Of a stretch of DNA of 64,000 nt, positions 53,607 through 61,962 are shown piece by piece. The DNA comes from an uncultured Candidatus Saccharibacteria bacterium (GTDB lineage: Bacteria > Patescibacteriota > Saccharimonadia > Saccharimonadales > Saccharimonadaceae). The position numbers were made by a program, and so were the translations under genes. Location of the stretch: positions 29,530-93,529 of the forward strand of contig CAMZBA010000004.1 of the NCBI GenBank assembly GCA_947304395.1, written 5' to 3'. The first letter of the stretch is position 1. Every line of letters begins with the position of its first letter. The notes under the pieces were generated by a model. It was not told the origin of the DNA. It worked only from the letters and a program-made list of their open reading frames with translations, and did not search any database.

Positions 53607-54466
53607 TATTGAATAAATTTCCTTTTTGGCATTGCAGCGTTAGTCTGTCTAGCAGCGTGAGCATGCGCTTGCGCGGTGGGCACTGGGCGAGAATTAGTAG
53701 CGCGGCGTATTTCTTCTGCAGTCGGCGCAGCACGACGAGTGGCGGCTAACGGACGCTTGACGATGCGCGTACGTACGGCATCGAGGTCGTAATGACCATC
53801 ATTCTTTTGATCGCCAATCATCTTGCCATTTCGAATCGTAATCACGCGCTTACGTAACTGATTAACGATTTGCTCATCATGCGTAGTAATAAGAATCGTC
53901 GTACCGAAATTATTAATCTCCTCAAGGAGCCGGACAATTCCCCAAGATGTTTCCGGGTCGAGGTTGCCCGTAGGCTCATCAGCAATCAGAATTTTTGGTT
54001 GACGCGCCATTGAACGCGCAATCGCTACGCGCTGGCGCTCACCGCCGGATAGCTCGGACGGGAATTTATGCCCTTTATCTGCAAGACCAACTAATTCAAG
54101 AACTTTTGGCACAGTTCGACGAATTTCGGCATTCGAAACACCTACGATTTCAAGAGCGAATGCAACATTTTCATAAACCGTACGATTCGGCAATAGTTTA
54201 AAATCTTGAAACACTACACCAAGACGACGTCGAAGATGTGGAATGTGGCGCTTTTTTAGATAATCGTAATCTATGCCACCAACCATGATTTTGCCAGAAG
54301 TTGGCTTTTCTTCACGCGTAAGCATTTTGATTATCGTCGATTTTCCTGCGCCGGATTTGCCTACCAAAAAGACAAATTCCTTTGGTTCTATCGACAAAGA
54401 AACGTGGTCTAGAGCAGGCTCTTTATCGCCTGGATAATACTTGACAACGTCATCGAGTAATATCAT
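53606..54466 (-). CDS. ftsE: Cell division ATP-binding protein FtsE with a basic C-terminal tail
   Basis: 286 residues against about 220 usual. ABC ATPase: Walker A GKSGAGKST (about 36-44), Q loop VVFQDFKLLPNRTVYENVAFALE, signature LSGGERQRVAIAR, Walker B LIADEPTGNLDP and H loop ILITTHDEQ. An additional 60 or so residues rich in R, A and T (ATRRAAPTAEEIRRATN ... KRKFIQ) follow. It powers FtsX, which controls the extracellular CHAP hydrolase. A TACGAT box lies close to the ATG. Confidence 0.95.
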   Translation of the reverse strand: MILLDDVVKYYPGDKEPALDHVSLSIEPKEFVFLVGKSGAGKSTIIKMLTREEKPTSGKIMVGGIDYDYLKKRHIPHLRRRLGVVFQDFKLLPNRTVYENVAFALEIVGVSNAEIRRTVPKVLELVGLADKGHKFPSELSGGERQRVAIARSMARQPKILIADEPTGNLDPETSWGIVRLLEEINNFGTTILITTHDEQIVNQLRKRVITIRNGKMIGDQKNDGHYDLDAVRTRIVKRPLAATRRAAPTAEEIRRATNSRPVPTAQAHAHAARQTNAAMPKRKFIQ

Positions 54467-54490
54467 GTTTCTATCGTAACATAAGCGCTA

Positions 54491-55561
54491 TTAATTGTCC
54501 AAAAATGCTTCAATAAAATTATCGATTTTGCCATCAAGAACGGCGTCGGCGTCGTTTTCCTCGTACTTTGTACGCGTATCTTTAACAAGCTTATACGGAT
54601 GAAGGACATAATTTCGAATTTGCTGCCCCCAGCCCGCCGATTCGCCAGCGCGAAGCTTATCGACGGATTCGGCATTTTGGTCTTGCATCATTTGCTGCAA
54701 CTTGCCGCGAAGAATTTCCATGGCTTTTTCCTTGTTCTGCAACTGACTACGTTCATTCTGAATTGCGACCACGGTATTGGTTGGAATATGCGTAATGCGC
54801 ACTGCGGAATTAGTTGTATTAACCGATTGACCACCATGTCCACCCGAGTGATAAACATCGATGCGCAGATCTTTGGGGTCGATTTGCACCTCAGAATCAT
54901 CTCTTATAACTGGTAGCACTTCCACGAGCGCAAATGACGTCTGGCGAAGATGATCGGCATTGAATGGACTAAGGCGGACTAGCCGATGTGTGCCATGTTC
55001 AGATTTTAGCCTGCCATACATATTCGGGCCAGATAGCTCCATTACGCAAGTCTTAATCCCAGCTTCCTCCCCAGCAACGCGGTCGAGAATCTGGACTTTA
55101 ATATTATTGCGCTCCGCCCAACGAAGATACATACGCTCAAGCATGCTAGACCAGTCCATTGCTTCAGTGCCACCAGCGCCAGCCGTAATGCGCAAGATTG
55201 CGTCATTATGATCATACTTGCCAGTGAAGCGTAGTGCTTGACGCAGTTTGGCGAGGTTTTCTTCCATAGCGTCGAGCTGCCCCGCAAACTCTTCCGCCAG
55301 AGAATCGTCGCCGAGCGACATCAAATCTGAAATATCTTTAATTTGCGTCTTTAACAGTTGCCATGGATCCAGCTCGTCGTGGAGATTAGATAACTGGGTA
55401 GTTTTTTCACGAGCATTATCTGGGTTGTTCCATATTTCTGGAACCGCCACCTCCTCCTCTATTTTTTGCATATCGGAGAGCTTCTGGTCGATGTTGAGTT
55501 TTTGCCAAGTTGCTTCAAACTCTGCCGTAAGAGCGTCTAGTCGTTTCTGAAGGTCAAACAT
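54491..55561 (-). CDS. prfB: Peptide chain release factor 2
   Basis: 356 residues. It recognises UGA and UAA: the anticodon-like tripeptide SPF appears in VRLSPFNADHLRQTSFALVEV, and the catalytic GGQ in YHSGGHGGQSVNTTNSAVRITH. One uninterrupted frame; the autoregulatory +1 frameshift known in many prfB genes is absent. The presence of RF2 shows that UGA is a stop codon in this organism. TATAAT seven bases before the ATG. Confidence 0.97.
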   Translation of the reverse strand: MFDLQKRLDALTAEFEATWQKLNIDQKLSDMQKIEEEVAVPEIWNNPDNAREKTTQLSNLHDELDPWQLLKTQIKDISDLMSLGDDSLAEEFAGQLDAMEENLAKLRQALRFTGKYDHNDAILRITAGAGGTEAMDWSSMLERMYLRWAERNNIKVQILDRVAGEEAGIKTCVMELSGPNMYGRLKSEHGTHRLVRLSPFNADHLRQTSFALVEVLPVIRDDSEVQIDPKDLRIDVYHSGGHGGQSVNTTNSAVRITHIPTNTVVAIQNERSQLQNKEKAMEILRGKLQQMMQDQNAESVDKLRAGESAGWGQQIRNYVLHPYKLVKDTRTKYEENDADAVLDGKIDNFIEAFLDN

Positions 55562-55604
55562 GTAATTAATTATAACTTAATCTATAGTCTTGATTTAGTT
55601 TTTC

Positions 55605-56255
55605 TTATTCGGGCACCTCGAAAAGGGGCAATTTATTTATATCATAATCGGCAATTTTGGTGCGCCGAAGTTCTGTCGTATACGCATCGCAGCCGAGCGC
55701 TTTACCAATATCCTCTGCAAGAGTACGAATATAGGTTCCGCTGCCCACATGGGTGCGTATTTTTAAAAATGGCGGCGCGTAATCTATGATGTCGATAGAA
55801 TATATTTGGACTTTTCGGGTCGGAATTTCAACTTCCTTTCCCGCCCGCGCGAGCTTGTAGGCGCGCTGACCGTTGACCTTGATGGCAGAAAAAATCGGCG
55901 GTCTTTGCTCGATTTCTCCTACGAATCGTACGAGCGTCTTCTCAATTTGTGCACGCGAAATATTAATCCCGTCGTCAGTGATAGTTATTTCACCCTCCGG
56001 ATCGCCAGTACTAGACTTTGCGCCAAGGCGGATAGTTGCTTCATATTCTTTATCAAGCTTCGTAAGTTCGGGGGCTTTTTTCGTAGCCTTGCCAGCCAAT
56101 AGTATTAATAGCCCCGTCGCAAACGGATCAAGCGTGCCAGTATGACCAACTTTCACCTTATGGCCCATTCGCTCAGATAGTATTCGGCGCACACGCGCAA
56201 CGGCACCAAAGCTACTCATGCCGGACGGCTTATCGACAAATATAATCTGTTCCAT
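55605..56255 (-). CDS. truB: tRNA pseudouridine-55 synthase TruB
   Basis: 216 residues, slightly shorter than the E. coli enzyme because the C-terminal PUA part is missing. Motifs: IIFVDKPSGMSSFGAVARVRRIL, the catalytic Asp in VGHTGTLDPFATGLL (near 42), KEYEATIRLGAKSSTGD, RPPIFSAIKVNGQRAYKLAR and HVGSGTYIRTLAEDIG. It makes pseudouridine 55 in the T loop; note that tRNA-Cys in this window has G at that position. TATAAT (56267-56262) six bases before the ATG: leaderless. Confidence 0.95.
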   Translation of the reverse strand: MEQIIFVDKPSGMSSFGAVARVRRILSERMGHKVKVGHTGTLDPFATGLLILLAGKATKKAPELTKLDKEYEATIRLGAKSSTGDPEGEITITDDGINISRAQIEKTLVRFVGEIEQRPPIFSAIKVNGQRAYKLARAGKEVEIPTRKVQIYSIDIIDYAPPFLKIRTHVGSGTYIRTLAEDIGKALGCDAYTTELRRTKIADYDINKLPLFEVPE

Positions 56256-56294
56256 AGCTATATTATATCAACAGATATTTGTTATACTAAGATT

Positions 56295-56546
56295 ATGGAA
56301 AGAGAGCCAAACCACCCCGAAAAACAAAGAGCTAAATGGGAGGAAATTACGAGGGGGCCTAGCACGACCGGGGCGTCTAACAGACTAGACAGAGTCGAAG
56401 CCCCCATTCAAATAGCAGAACAAATCGACATTGTGAGCAGTTCTGAGAAAGAAGAAGGACTGACTCCGCCAGAATGGGTACGCAGCGTTTTGGACAGCTA
56501 TGAACAACAGCAGGCGATTGAAGGGTCAGGTCTGGCTGAAGAATAG
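56295..56546 (+). CDS. Small hydrophilic orphan protein
   Basis: 83 residues, MEREPNHPEKQRAKWEEI ... LTPPEWVRSVLDSYEQQQAIEG, charged, without cysteine or membrane segment, probably largely helical or disordered. Family not recognised. TATACT lies about six bases before the ATG, so the message may be leaderless. It is followed by 54 bases and a strong terminator. Confidence 0.5.
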   Translation: MEREPNHPEKQRAKWEEITRGPSTTGASNRLDRVEAPIQIAEQIDIVSSSEKEEGLTPPEWVRSVLDSYEQQQAIEGSGLAEE

Positions 56547-56600
56547 ACTACAGACATTGAGACGATAAGATTAGAAAAAGGCTTCATAAACAAAAAACAG

Positions 56601-56634
56601 GGCCGCCTCCTAAAGGGGCGGCCAATTCTTTTTT
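56601..56634 (+). terminator. Terminator of the 56295 gene
   Basis: GGCCGCC, nine-base loop, GGCGGCC, AATTC and a T-run. Confidence 0.88.
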
Positions 56635-56643
56635 GCAGATAGA

Positions 56644-57189
56644 TTATTTATATTTAGCCAAGAAGGTTGAGAGATCCGAGTCGCTATTAGCATCATCTAA
56701 GCGATCATAGACCGCGCCTTCGCGTACATAGACAAGGACAGGAGAATCCTCTTTGCCGATGGTTACATTGCGAGCCGCCACCTCTGCGTTGCCCGCGCCT
56801 TCAGCAACATGCTCATAGTGGTAAATATCGGATATTTCAGCCGATGCTGCGATGTTCGCTAGACGAGCACCAAAATCCGCGCAATTGTTACATTCCTCAT
56901 CTGACGCAAAAATGAAGCCGGTTTTTCCAGAAGTGAAGAAATCCACCACAGCCTCGCCGCTAACTAGCGTAATGCCGCTGACGTCTTTTTCTTTATTTTC
57001 GAGAGCTTCTTTAAATGCGCCAGAAACATCAAGCGGCGTTTTAGTTTCGAGCTTAAATGAACGCACGAAGGCTATCGAAAACACTAATGTTACTAGCACT
57101 GCAGTCAAAATACTTATGAGAACGCAAATCGGCAGAATACTGCAAAACTGACCGTACTGTTCCGACTTGTTTTTATCTTTCTTGTTCAT
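56644..57189 (-). CDS. Membrane-anchored thioredoxin-like protein with CNNC motif
   Basis: 181 residues. A lysine-rich start, one membrane segment (about 17-42), then a thioredoxin-like domain: FFTSGKTGFIFASDEECNNCADFGARLANIA with CNNC (near residues 99-102) and a later SPVLVYVREGAVYDRLDD, where the usual cis-proline stands before VLVYV. Probably an extracytoplasmic disulfide or redox protein; it may also be of the accessory type known from bacteriocin export. Monocistronic. Confidence 0.75.
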   Translation of the reverse strand: MNKKDKNKSEQYGQFCSILPICVLISILTAVLVTLVFSIAFVRSFKLETKTPLDVSGAFKEALENKEKDVSGITLVSGEAVVDFFTSGKTGFIFASDEECNNCADFGARLANIAASAEISDIYHYEHVAEGAGNAEVAARNVTIGKEDSPVLVYVREGAVYDRLDDANSDSDLSTFLAKYK

Positions 57190-57235
57190 TGCGCATAATT
57201 CTCCTATATTGCTTATGTTAAATTATACCACAACT

Positions 57236-57263
57236 AAAAATACCGCCATATGGCGGCATTTTT
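57236..57263 (-). terminator. Terminator of rnj
   Basis: CCGCCA/TGGCGG palindrome flanked by A-rich and T-rich runs, six bases after the rnj stop in the minus direction; also works for plus-strand transcripts. Confidence 0.85.
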
Positions 57264-57268
57264 AAAGA

Positions 57269-59431
57269 TTAGACTTTGTTTATAACTGGTATCACGATTG
57301 GTGTATGACCAGTGGCGTCAAAGAGGATATGTGTTACATCTTCTTTGATTTCTTCTTTCATAGTCTTAATATCATCGTCAGATGCGATACTGCGGTCGGT
57401 CTTTGCGCGAAGATAATGGCGAATCTTGCCGATTAACTCTTCTGAATTGTCTAGGTAAATAAACGCGCGCGAAACGATATCTGGGGTCTTAATGAGACGT
57501 CCAGTCTTTTTACTGAGCGTAAGAATAACCACGAAGATGCCCTCGCGAGAAATATGAATACGGTCTTTTACGACAGCTTCGTTGACCTGGCGATCGGCGT
57601 CATCGTAAAGCTTATTGCCGACATGAATGCGACCATTTTTATGAATCGTCCGATCCGGCATCAATTCAACAATATCGCCATCGTCCGCCACAATAATGTT
57701 GTCTTTCGGAATACCCACAACATTCTCAGCCATCTCGGCATTATGTTGCAACATGTAAAACTCACCATGATAAGGCATGTAATTCTTCGGCTGCATATCG
57801 GTGACGAATTTAACGTGATCCTCATAGTAGGCATGGCCAGATAGATGCAATGGGCCAATATTCGTCAAATGGGTTTTGCCATTCTGAATTACTTGCGCCC
57901 CTTCACGCAAGAGGCCACCAACAGTAGACACAACCTTCGGTTCGTTGCCTGGAATTGGATTAGAACTGAAAACAATTGTATCGGTAGCCTTAATCTTAAT
58001 ATAGCGATGCGAACCAGAGACCATGCGGTTTAAAACTGCATTCATTTCGCCCTGCGAACCCGTACAGACAATCGTAACTTTCTCATCTGGAAGCTTAATT
58101 ATATCTTCCATCTTCATAATGGTATCTTTTGGAATCTTGATAGCTTTGGCGCGCAGAGCTACTTCTACGTTATTAATCATCGAATATCCCGCAAAGGCAA
58201 CTTTACGCCCACGCGCAGCCGCCTCTTTTAGGACTAGTTCGATACGCTTAACCTGGGAGGAGAAACAGGAAATAATAACACGACCATTCGCGTAGTGATC
58301 CATGACGCGGCCCATATTTTCGCCCACGTCATATTCTGAATGCGGATGCGTGCCTGGAGTATCAATGTTTGTAGACTCATTGAGGAGTAAGGCGTACCCT
58401 TCTTTATCACGAATCTCAAGGAGGCGGTCATAATCGGCTGGCGTACCCATTGGGTTAGCCTCAAAGCGCCAGTCGCCAGACAATAAGATGTTGCCATTTG
58501 GCGTACGCACAACAATGGACGTATTGCCAGGAATAGAATGCAAGATATGAACAAATTCTGCCGAAAGATGCTCAGACAATTTTATGCTTTCGTGTTTGAA
58601 CGGATCGACTTCGTGATAATTCATATCCGGCACATCGGATAACTCGGACATCTGCTTTTTAATCATACCAATCGTAAAGCTTGTTGCATAAATTGGTACA
58701 AGCGGGCCAAAATACGGCAAAAGATGCTTACAGGCGCCAATATGATCTAGATGAGCATGGGTAAAGAGAATTGCTTTTACATTGTCGCGGTTATCTTCTA
58801 GCCACTTTGCGTCTGGCACCATATAATTTACGCCCGGATAATCTTCGCTTGCAAAGAGCGTACCCATATCGATAAGGATTATCTCTCCTTGATACTCAAT
58901 GGCGGTCATATTTTTACCAATGCCAAACTCGCCGAGGCCGCCAATTGGAATTATACGAACCGCATCACGATGTTGGCGAGCTGACTTAATCTGCGCCATC
59001 GTAACTTGCTGGCCATTATACCCGTTGTAGCGAGATTTATTGACTGGAATACCGATGATGTGCTGCGTAGCTTGCGCGTTAACATCCTGGCTCAACATGC
59101 GCTGATGATGGACCATCTCGCCTTTACGCGTACTAACGAGCAAGTTAACCTCACGTTTTTTATCGGTAGCAGTCGGGGCGGCCTTTGTGGCCTTTGTAGC
59201 TTTAGTATTACTCTTCTTTATAGGCTTTTTTGCTACAGACTTAGCAGCTTTGCTAGCAGCCTTTCTCTTGCCATGCACGAGTTTTTCATCTTTGCCGCCG
59301 GGCGCAAAATTCGCATTAAAGTTGCGTTTTTGATTTTCTTCAAATTGCTTTTTGATGTCTGGTAGGCGTTCGGCGCGCATTTTGAGCAATTTTGCTCGGC
59401 GTGCCGCCTCGGCCTGTTTTTTATTCTCCAT
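57269..59431 (-). CDS. rnj: Ribonuclease J with a long basic N-terminal extension
   Basis: 720 residues against about 555 usual. Residues 1-155 are extra: lysine/alanine-rich (KRKAASKAAKSVAKKPIKK) and probably RNA-binding. Then comes the metallo-beta-lactamase core: IIPIGGLGEFGIGKNMTAIEY, IDMGTLFASEDYPG, LFTHAHLDHIG with the metal-binding His and Asp, SGDWRFEANP, the beta-CASP domain (ISCFSSQVKRIELVLKEAAARGRKV) and LHLSGHAY with the later His ligand, plus a C-terminal domain. Endo- and 5'-3' exoribonuclease for mRNA decay and rRNA processing. It has a structured 5' leader. Confidence 0.95.
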   Translation of the reverse strand: MENKKQAEAARRAKLLKMRAERLPDIKKQFEENQKRNFNANFAPGGKDEKLVHGKRKAASKAAKSVAKKPIKKSNTKATKATKAAPTATDKKREVNLLVSTRKGEMVHHQRMLSQDVNAQATQHIIGIPVNKSRYNGYNGQQVTMAQIKSARQHRDAVRIIPIGGLGEFGIGKNMTAIEYQGEIILIDMGTLFASEDYPGVNYMVPDAKWLEDNRDNVKAILFTHAHLDHIGACKHLLPYFGPLVPIYATSFTIGMIKKQMSELSDVPDMNYHEVDPFKHESIKLSEHLSAEFVHILHSIPGNTSIVVRTPNGNILLSGDWRFEANPMGTPADYDRLLEIRDKEGYALLLNESTNIDTPGTHPHSEYDVGENMGRVMDHYANGRVIISCFSSQVKRIELVLKEAAARGRKVAFAGYSMINNVEVALRAKAIKIPKDTIMKMEDIIKLPDEKVTIVCTGSQGEMNAVLNRMVSGSHRYIKIKATDTIVFSSNPIPGNEPKVVSTVGGLLREGAQVIQNGKTHLTNIGPLHLSGHAYYEDHVKFVTDMQPKNYMPYHGEFYMLQHNAEMAENVVGIPKDNIIVADDGDIVELMPDRTIHKNGRIHVGNKLYDDADRQVNEAVVKDRIHISREGIFVVILTLSKKTGRLIKTPDIVSRAFIYLDNSEELIGKIRHYLRAKTDRSIASDDDIKTMKEEIKEDVTHILFDATGHTPIVIPVINKV

Positions 59432-59544
59432 TCGTCCCCTTTTTATTAAATTCTATTATTGATTTCCCACACTTAAGGCACAATTTCCTACCGATTGACA
59501 TAATTCAGAACTGATTGTGCTAAAAGTAAATAACTTAGTGTTTA
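59432..59544 (-). promoter_or_regulatory. Structured 5' leader of rnj
   Basis: Between the promoter and the ATG the minus-strand transcript can form a long-range stem: GCACAAT (59520-59514) with ATTGTGC (59484-59478), extended by CACTAAG (59539-59533) with CTTAAGTG (59477-59470) around an internal loop. RNase genes often control their own mRNA through such leaders; this is inferred here. Confidence 0.5.
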
Positions 59545-59573
59545 TATTTTACCAAAGATAATTATTGCCGTCA
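59545..59573 (-). promoter_or_regulatory. rnj promoter
   Basis: TTGACG (59573-59568), 17 bases, TAAAAT (59550-59545), placed directly after the terminator of the upstream gene pair. Confidence 0.8.
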
Positions 59574-59575
59574 AA

Positions 59576-59601
59576 TAAAAAGCCTCCCCCATAGGGGGAG
59601 G
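59576..59601 (-). terminator. Terminator of the secreted paralogue pair
   Basis: Minus strand GCCTCCCCC, three-base loop, GGGGGAGGC, then TTTTT. Confidence 0.93.
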
Positions 59602-59607
59602 CGGAGG

Positions 59608-60057
59608 TTAGCGATTAGCCCAACGGACCACCTCGGCCAGAGCTTCTTTCGGCAAGATGACGCAATAGGTTCCATAGTCACCCAAGTCAACATCATCACT
59701 GATCCTCGCGAGGTAGCACTCGTAGAGTTGACCTGAACTTAGTCCATATTGCTGGGACGTGCCTTTGCCGTTACCGATGCGCACGTAGCCCTCGTCCTTA
59801 TAGACCTGAATGGAGACGATCTTCTCTACGTTCTGATAGACGTAGCAGTCCTCATCCTCACTGATGGGCATATAACCTTTACCCCAGAGGTATCCATCGA
59901 CGTCGAAACCGTCCTCGAGCCTGTTATTATCAAGCTTCTCGATGGCCTGATCGTCAGACCAGTTGTCTGCGCGGGTACCGTAGAGCACCGACAATACGAT
60001 GATCAAGATTGAAGCTGCCGCGAGAAGCGTCAGACCGATTTTTTGCGAACTTGTCAT
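59608..60057 (-). CDS. Membrane-anchored secreted protein, paralogue 2
   Basis: 149 residues. Signal anchor (about 7-26), then a soluble domain DGFDVDGYLWGKGYMPISEDEDCYVY ... LSSGQLYECYLARISDD ... YGTYCVILPKEALAEVVRW with three cysteines. It shares spaced motifs with the gene just upstream (DxDG-aromatic-L, LxEC, the final LPxEA), so the two look like diverged tandem duplicates. Start and stop overlap by four bases. Family not recognised. G/C-rich codon use. Confidence 0.7.
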   Translation of the reverse strand: MTSSQKIGLTLLAAASILIIVLSVLYGTRADNWSDDQAIEKLDNNRLEDGFDVDGYLWGKGYMPISEDEDCYVYQNVEKIVSIQVYKDEGYVRIGNGKGTSQQYGLSSGQLYECYLARISDDVDLGDYGTYCVILPKEALAEVVRWANR

Positions 60058-60650
60058 TTTAATACTCGCACCCCCTCTCCTTCGGATTCAAGAATTGTTG
60101 CGACCGCCTCCACGGGGAGAAGAATATTCCTAGCCCCAGGGTCTTCCGGATTGTCTCTCGGAAGAATCCAGCAAACATGGCATTCTTTAAGATTGCCACA
60201 TCTCGGATCGTAAGTATTGGTTCCAATGTCGGTGCCCTTCACAACGATAGATTCGCCGTAATCGATGATCTCAATTTCCGTCCCGTCGTTCTTCCGGTAC
60301 CGGATGTCGACGCCGCTCAGCCCGCAGGGGAAGAACTTCTTCGATCTGAGAAAGCCATCCAGATCGATATGGTCGCCGCGGATATAGAATCCGTCCTCAA
60401 CCAGACCAACCTGCCGCTCTTCGGCGGACGTGGCGAAAGCCACCCCGATACAAACGATTACGATAATTGTTATGGCAATCAGAATGCCCTTTGCCATAGC
60501 GCGCGTGCGCCTGGTGGCGCCTACGCTCGAGTAGACATCGGGCGGAATCGGATCATTGTGACGCGCGGTACCGTGATGGATATAATTCCCCTTTCTTGCG
60601 CGTTTTTTGCCGTCGCTCATGTAATCGGGATTCGTTTTGCGTTTGCCCAT
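60054..60650 (-). CDS. Membrane-anchored secreted protein, paralogue 1
   Basis: 198 residues. A basic N-terminal 50 residues, one membrane segment (about 52-73), then a soluble domain with HIDLDGFLRSKKFFPCG, GNLKECHVCWILPRD and ILLPVEAVATIL, parallel to the motifs of the neighbouring gene. Four cysteines suggest disulfides outside the membrane. Strong ribosome site (AGGAGGTGA). A minus-strand promoter (TTGATT 60724-60729, TATACT) overlaps the nusA promoter. Family not recognised. Confidence 0.7.
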   Translation of the reverse strand: MGKRKTNPDYMSDGKKRARKGNYIHHGTARHNDPIPPDVYSSVGATRRTRAMAKGILIAITIIVIVCIGVAFATSAEERQVGLVEDGFYIRGDHIDLDGFLRSKKFFPCGLSGVDIRYRKNDGTEIEIIDYGESIVVKGTDIGTNTYDPRCGNLKECHVCWILPRDNPEDPGARNILLPVEAVATILESEGEGVRVLK

Positions 60651-60713
60651 TTTTTCACCTCCTAAAATACTTCGCTAACTATAGTATCAACGATTAGTCT
60701 AGTATAACACATT

Positions 60714-60742
60714 TTGACAAAAAAATCAATATCTGATATACT
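60714..60742 (+). promoter_or_regulatory. nusA promoter, overlapping a divergent promoter
   Basis: TTGACA (60714-60719), 17 bases, TATACT (60737-60742). On the minus strand TTGATT (60729-60724), 18 bases, TATACT (60705-60700) drives the secreted pair, so the two -35 regions interleave. Confidence 0.88.
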
Positions 60743-60760
60743 GTTGACATACAGATGAAG

Positions 60761-60787
60761 ACCGGCTCGAAAAGAGGCGGTTTTATT
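60761..60787 (+). promoter_or_regulatory. Terminator-like hairpin in the nusA leader
   Basis: ACCGGCTC, loop GAAAA, GAGGCGGT with one G-G mismatch, then TTTTATT, located between the promoter and the ribosome site of nusA. It could act as an attenuator through which NusA controls its own mRNA. Confidence 0.5.
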
Positions 60788-60814
60788 AGTGTAATTAATC
60801 AACGAAAGGAAAAT

Positions 60815-61954
60815 ATGGATCTAGACTTAAAGCAGATGGTCGCAATGGTCGACATTATTGCTGAAGAAAAGAATCTACCAAAAGAGACTGTGATTGATGT
60901 GATCCAGCAGGCAATTGCGGCAGCGTGGCGCAAAGATAACGGCGACAAAGATATGGATGTTCGTTGCGAACTCAATCTAAATACCGGCGAGGCTGATATT
61001 TATATTATTCGCGAAGTCATCGAAGATGACGTAGCCTATAATCCAGCTACCGAAGTCCCACAATCCGAGGCTAATGGTAAAGAGATTGGCGATCATGTTG
61101 AAGAAAAGCACAAAGTCGAAAGCTTTGGCCGCGTCGCATCGCAAACCGCGAAGCAGGTCGTCATTCAGCGTCTACGCGAAGCGGAACGTGATGCTGTATT
61201 AACGATGTATGAAGACAAAATTGGCAGCGTCGTGAACGGCACAATTGTGCGCGTAGAACCAAAATTAGTTCGCATCGACCTAGGCAAAGCCACCGGCATC
61301 ATGCCAAAAAGTGAACAAATTGAAGGAGAGTATTACGCAGTTGGCTCACGCGTGAAGGTATATATCAAAGAAATCGAGCGCAATGAACGTGGTGCACAAT
61401 TAATCCTAAGCCGCGGCTGCGCAGAATTCATCGAGTATCTCTTCCGCCAAGAAGTTCCAGAAATTGAGAATGGTTCAGTCGAAATCAAAGCTATTGCGCG
61501 CGAAGCTGGCCGTCGTACCAAGATTGCCGTTGCTGCCACTATGCCTGGCATCGACCCGGTTGGCACCTTCGTTGGCGGACGCGGCGTACGCGTACAGGCT
61601 GTTATGAATGAAATCGGCGATCGCGAAAAGATCGACATCGTTAACTGGAGCGATAATATTTCTGAGTATATCCGCGAAGCTCTCAGCCCAGCCGAAATCC
61701 AAAAAGTCGAGACCGATAAAATCGAGAACAAAAAAGGCGAAATGGTCGACCATGCTACCGTTTATGTTTCTAAAGATCAGCAATCAATTGCAATTGGTCG
61801 CGTCGGGCAAAACGTTCGCCTCGCCTCTAAATTGACCGGATACGAAATCGACGTCGAAATCGCCAAGGCGCCAGAGAAAAAGAAAAAGAAAAACGTCGAA
61901 GATTCCTTACTATCTGCAGTCGAAGAGAGCGAAGACGAATCTGCCGAAGAGTAG
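60815..61954 (+). CDS. nusA: Transcription elongation/termination factor NusA
   Basis: 379 residues from ATG 60815 (MDLDLKQMVAMVDIIAEEK), with GAAAGGAAAA upstream; the 60755 form would start inside the leader hairpin region. N-terminal RNA-polymerase-binding domain (1-125), S1 domain (GSVVNGTIVRVEPKLVRIDLGKATGIMPKSEQ), KH1/KH2 region (PGIDPVGTFVGGRGVRVQAVMNEIG, SIAIGRVGQNVRLASKLTGYEIDVE) and a short basic-acidic tail. It lacks the extra acidic repeats of E. coli NusA, as in most bacteria. Single gene with its own terminator. Confidence 0.96.
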   Translation: MDLDLKQMVAMVDIIAEEKNLPKETVIDVIQQAIAAAWRKDNGDKDMDVRCELNLNTGEADIYIIREVIEDDVAYNPATEVPQSEANGKEIGDHVEEKHKVESFGRVASQTAKQVVIQRLREAERDAVLTMYEDKIGSVVNGTIVRVEPKLVRIDLGKATGIMPKSEQIEGEYYAVGSRVKVYIKEIERNERGAQLILSRGCAEFIEYLFRQEVPEIENGSVEIKAIAREAGRRTKIAVAATMPGIDPVGTFVGGRGVRVQAVMNEIGDREKIDIVNWSDNISEYIREALSPAEIQKVETDKIENKKGEMVDHATVYVSKDQQSIAIGRVGQNVRLASKLTGYEIDVEIAKAPEKKKKKNVEDSLLSAVEESEDESAEE

Positions 61955-61962
61955 AATCTGCT

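Noticed and set aside
54463..54675. 70-codon ORF overlapping the end of prfB
   Set aside because: Lies within prfB in another frame and has no ribosome site or recognisable product.
54491..55561. Programmed +1 frameshift in prfB
   Set aside because: The reading frame from MFDLQKRLD to the end is continuous and no internal TGA is present.
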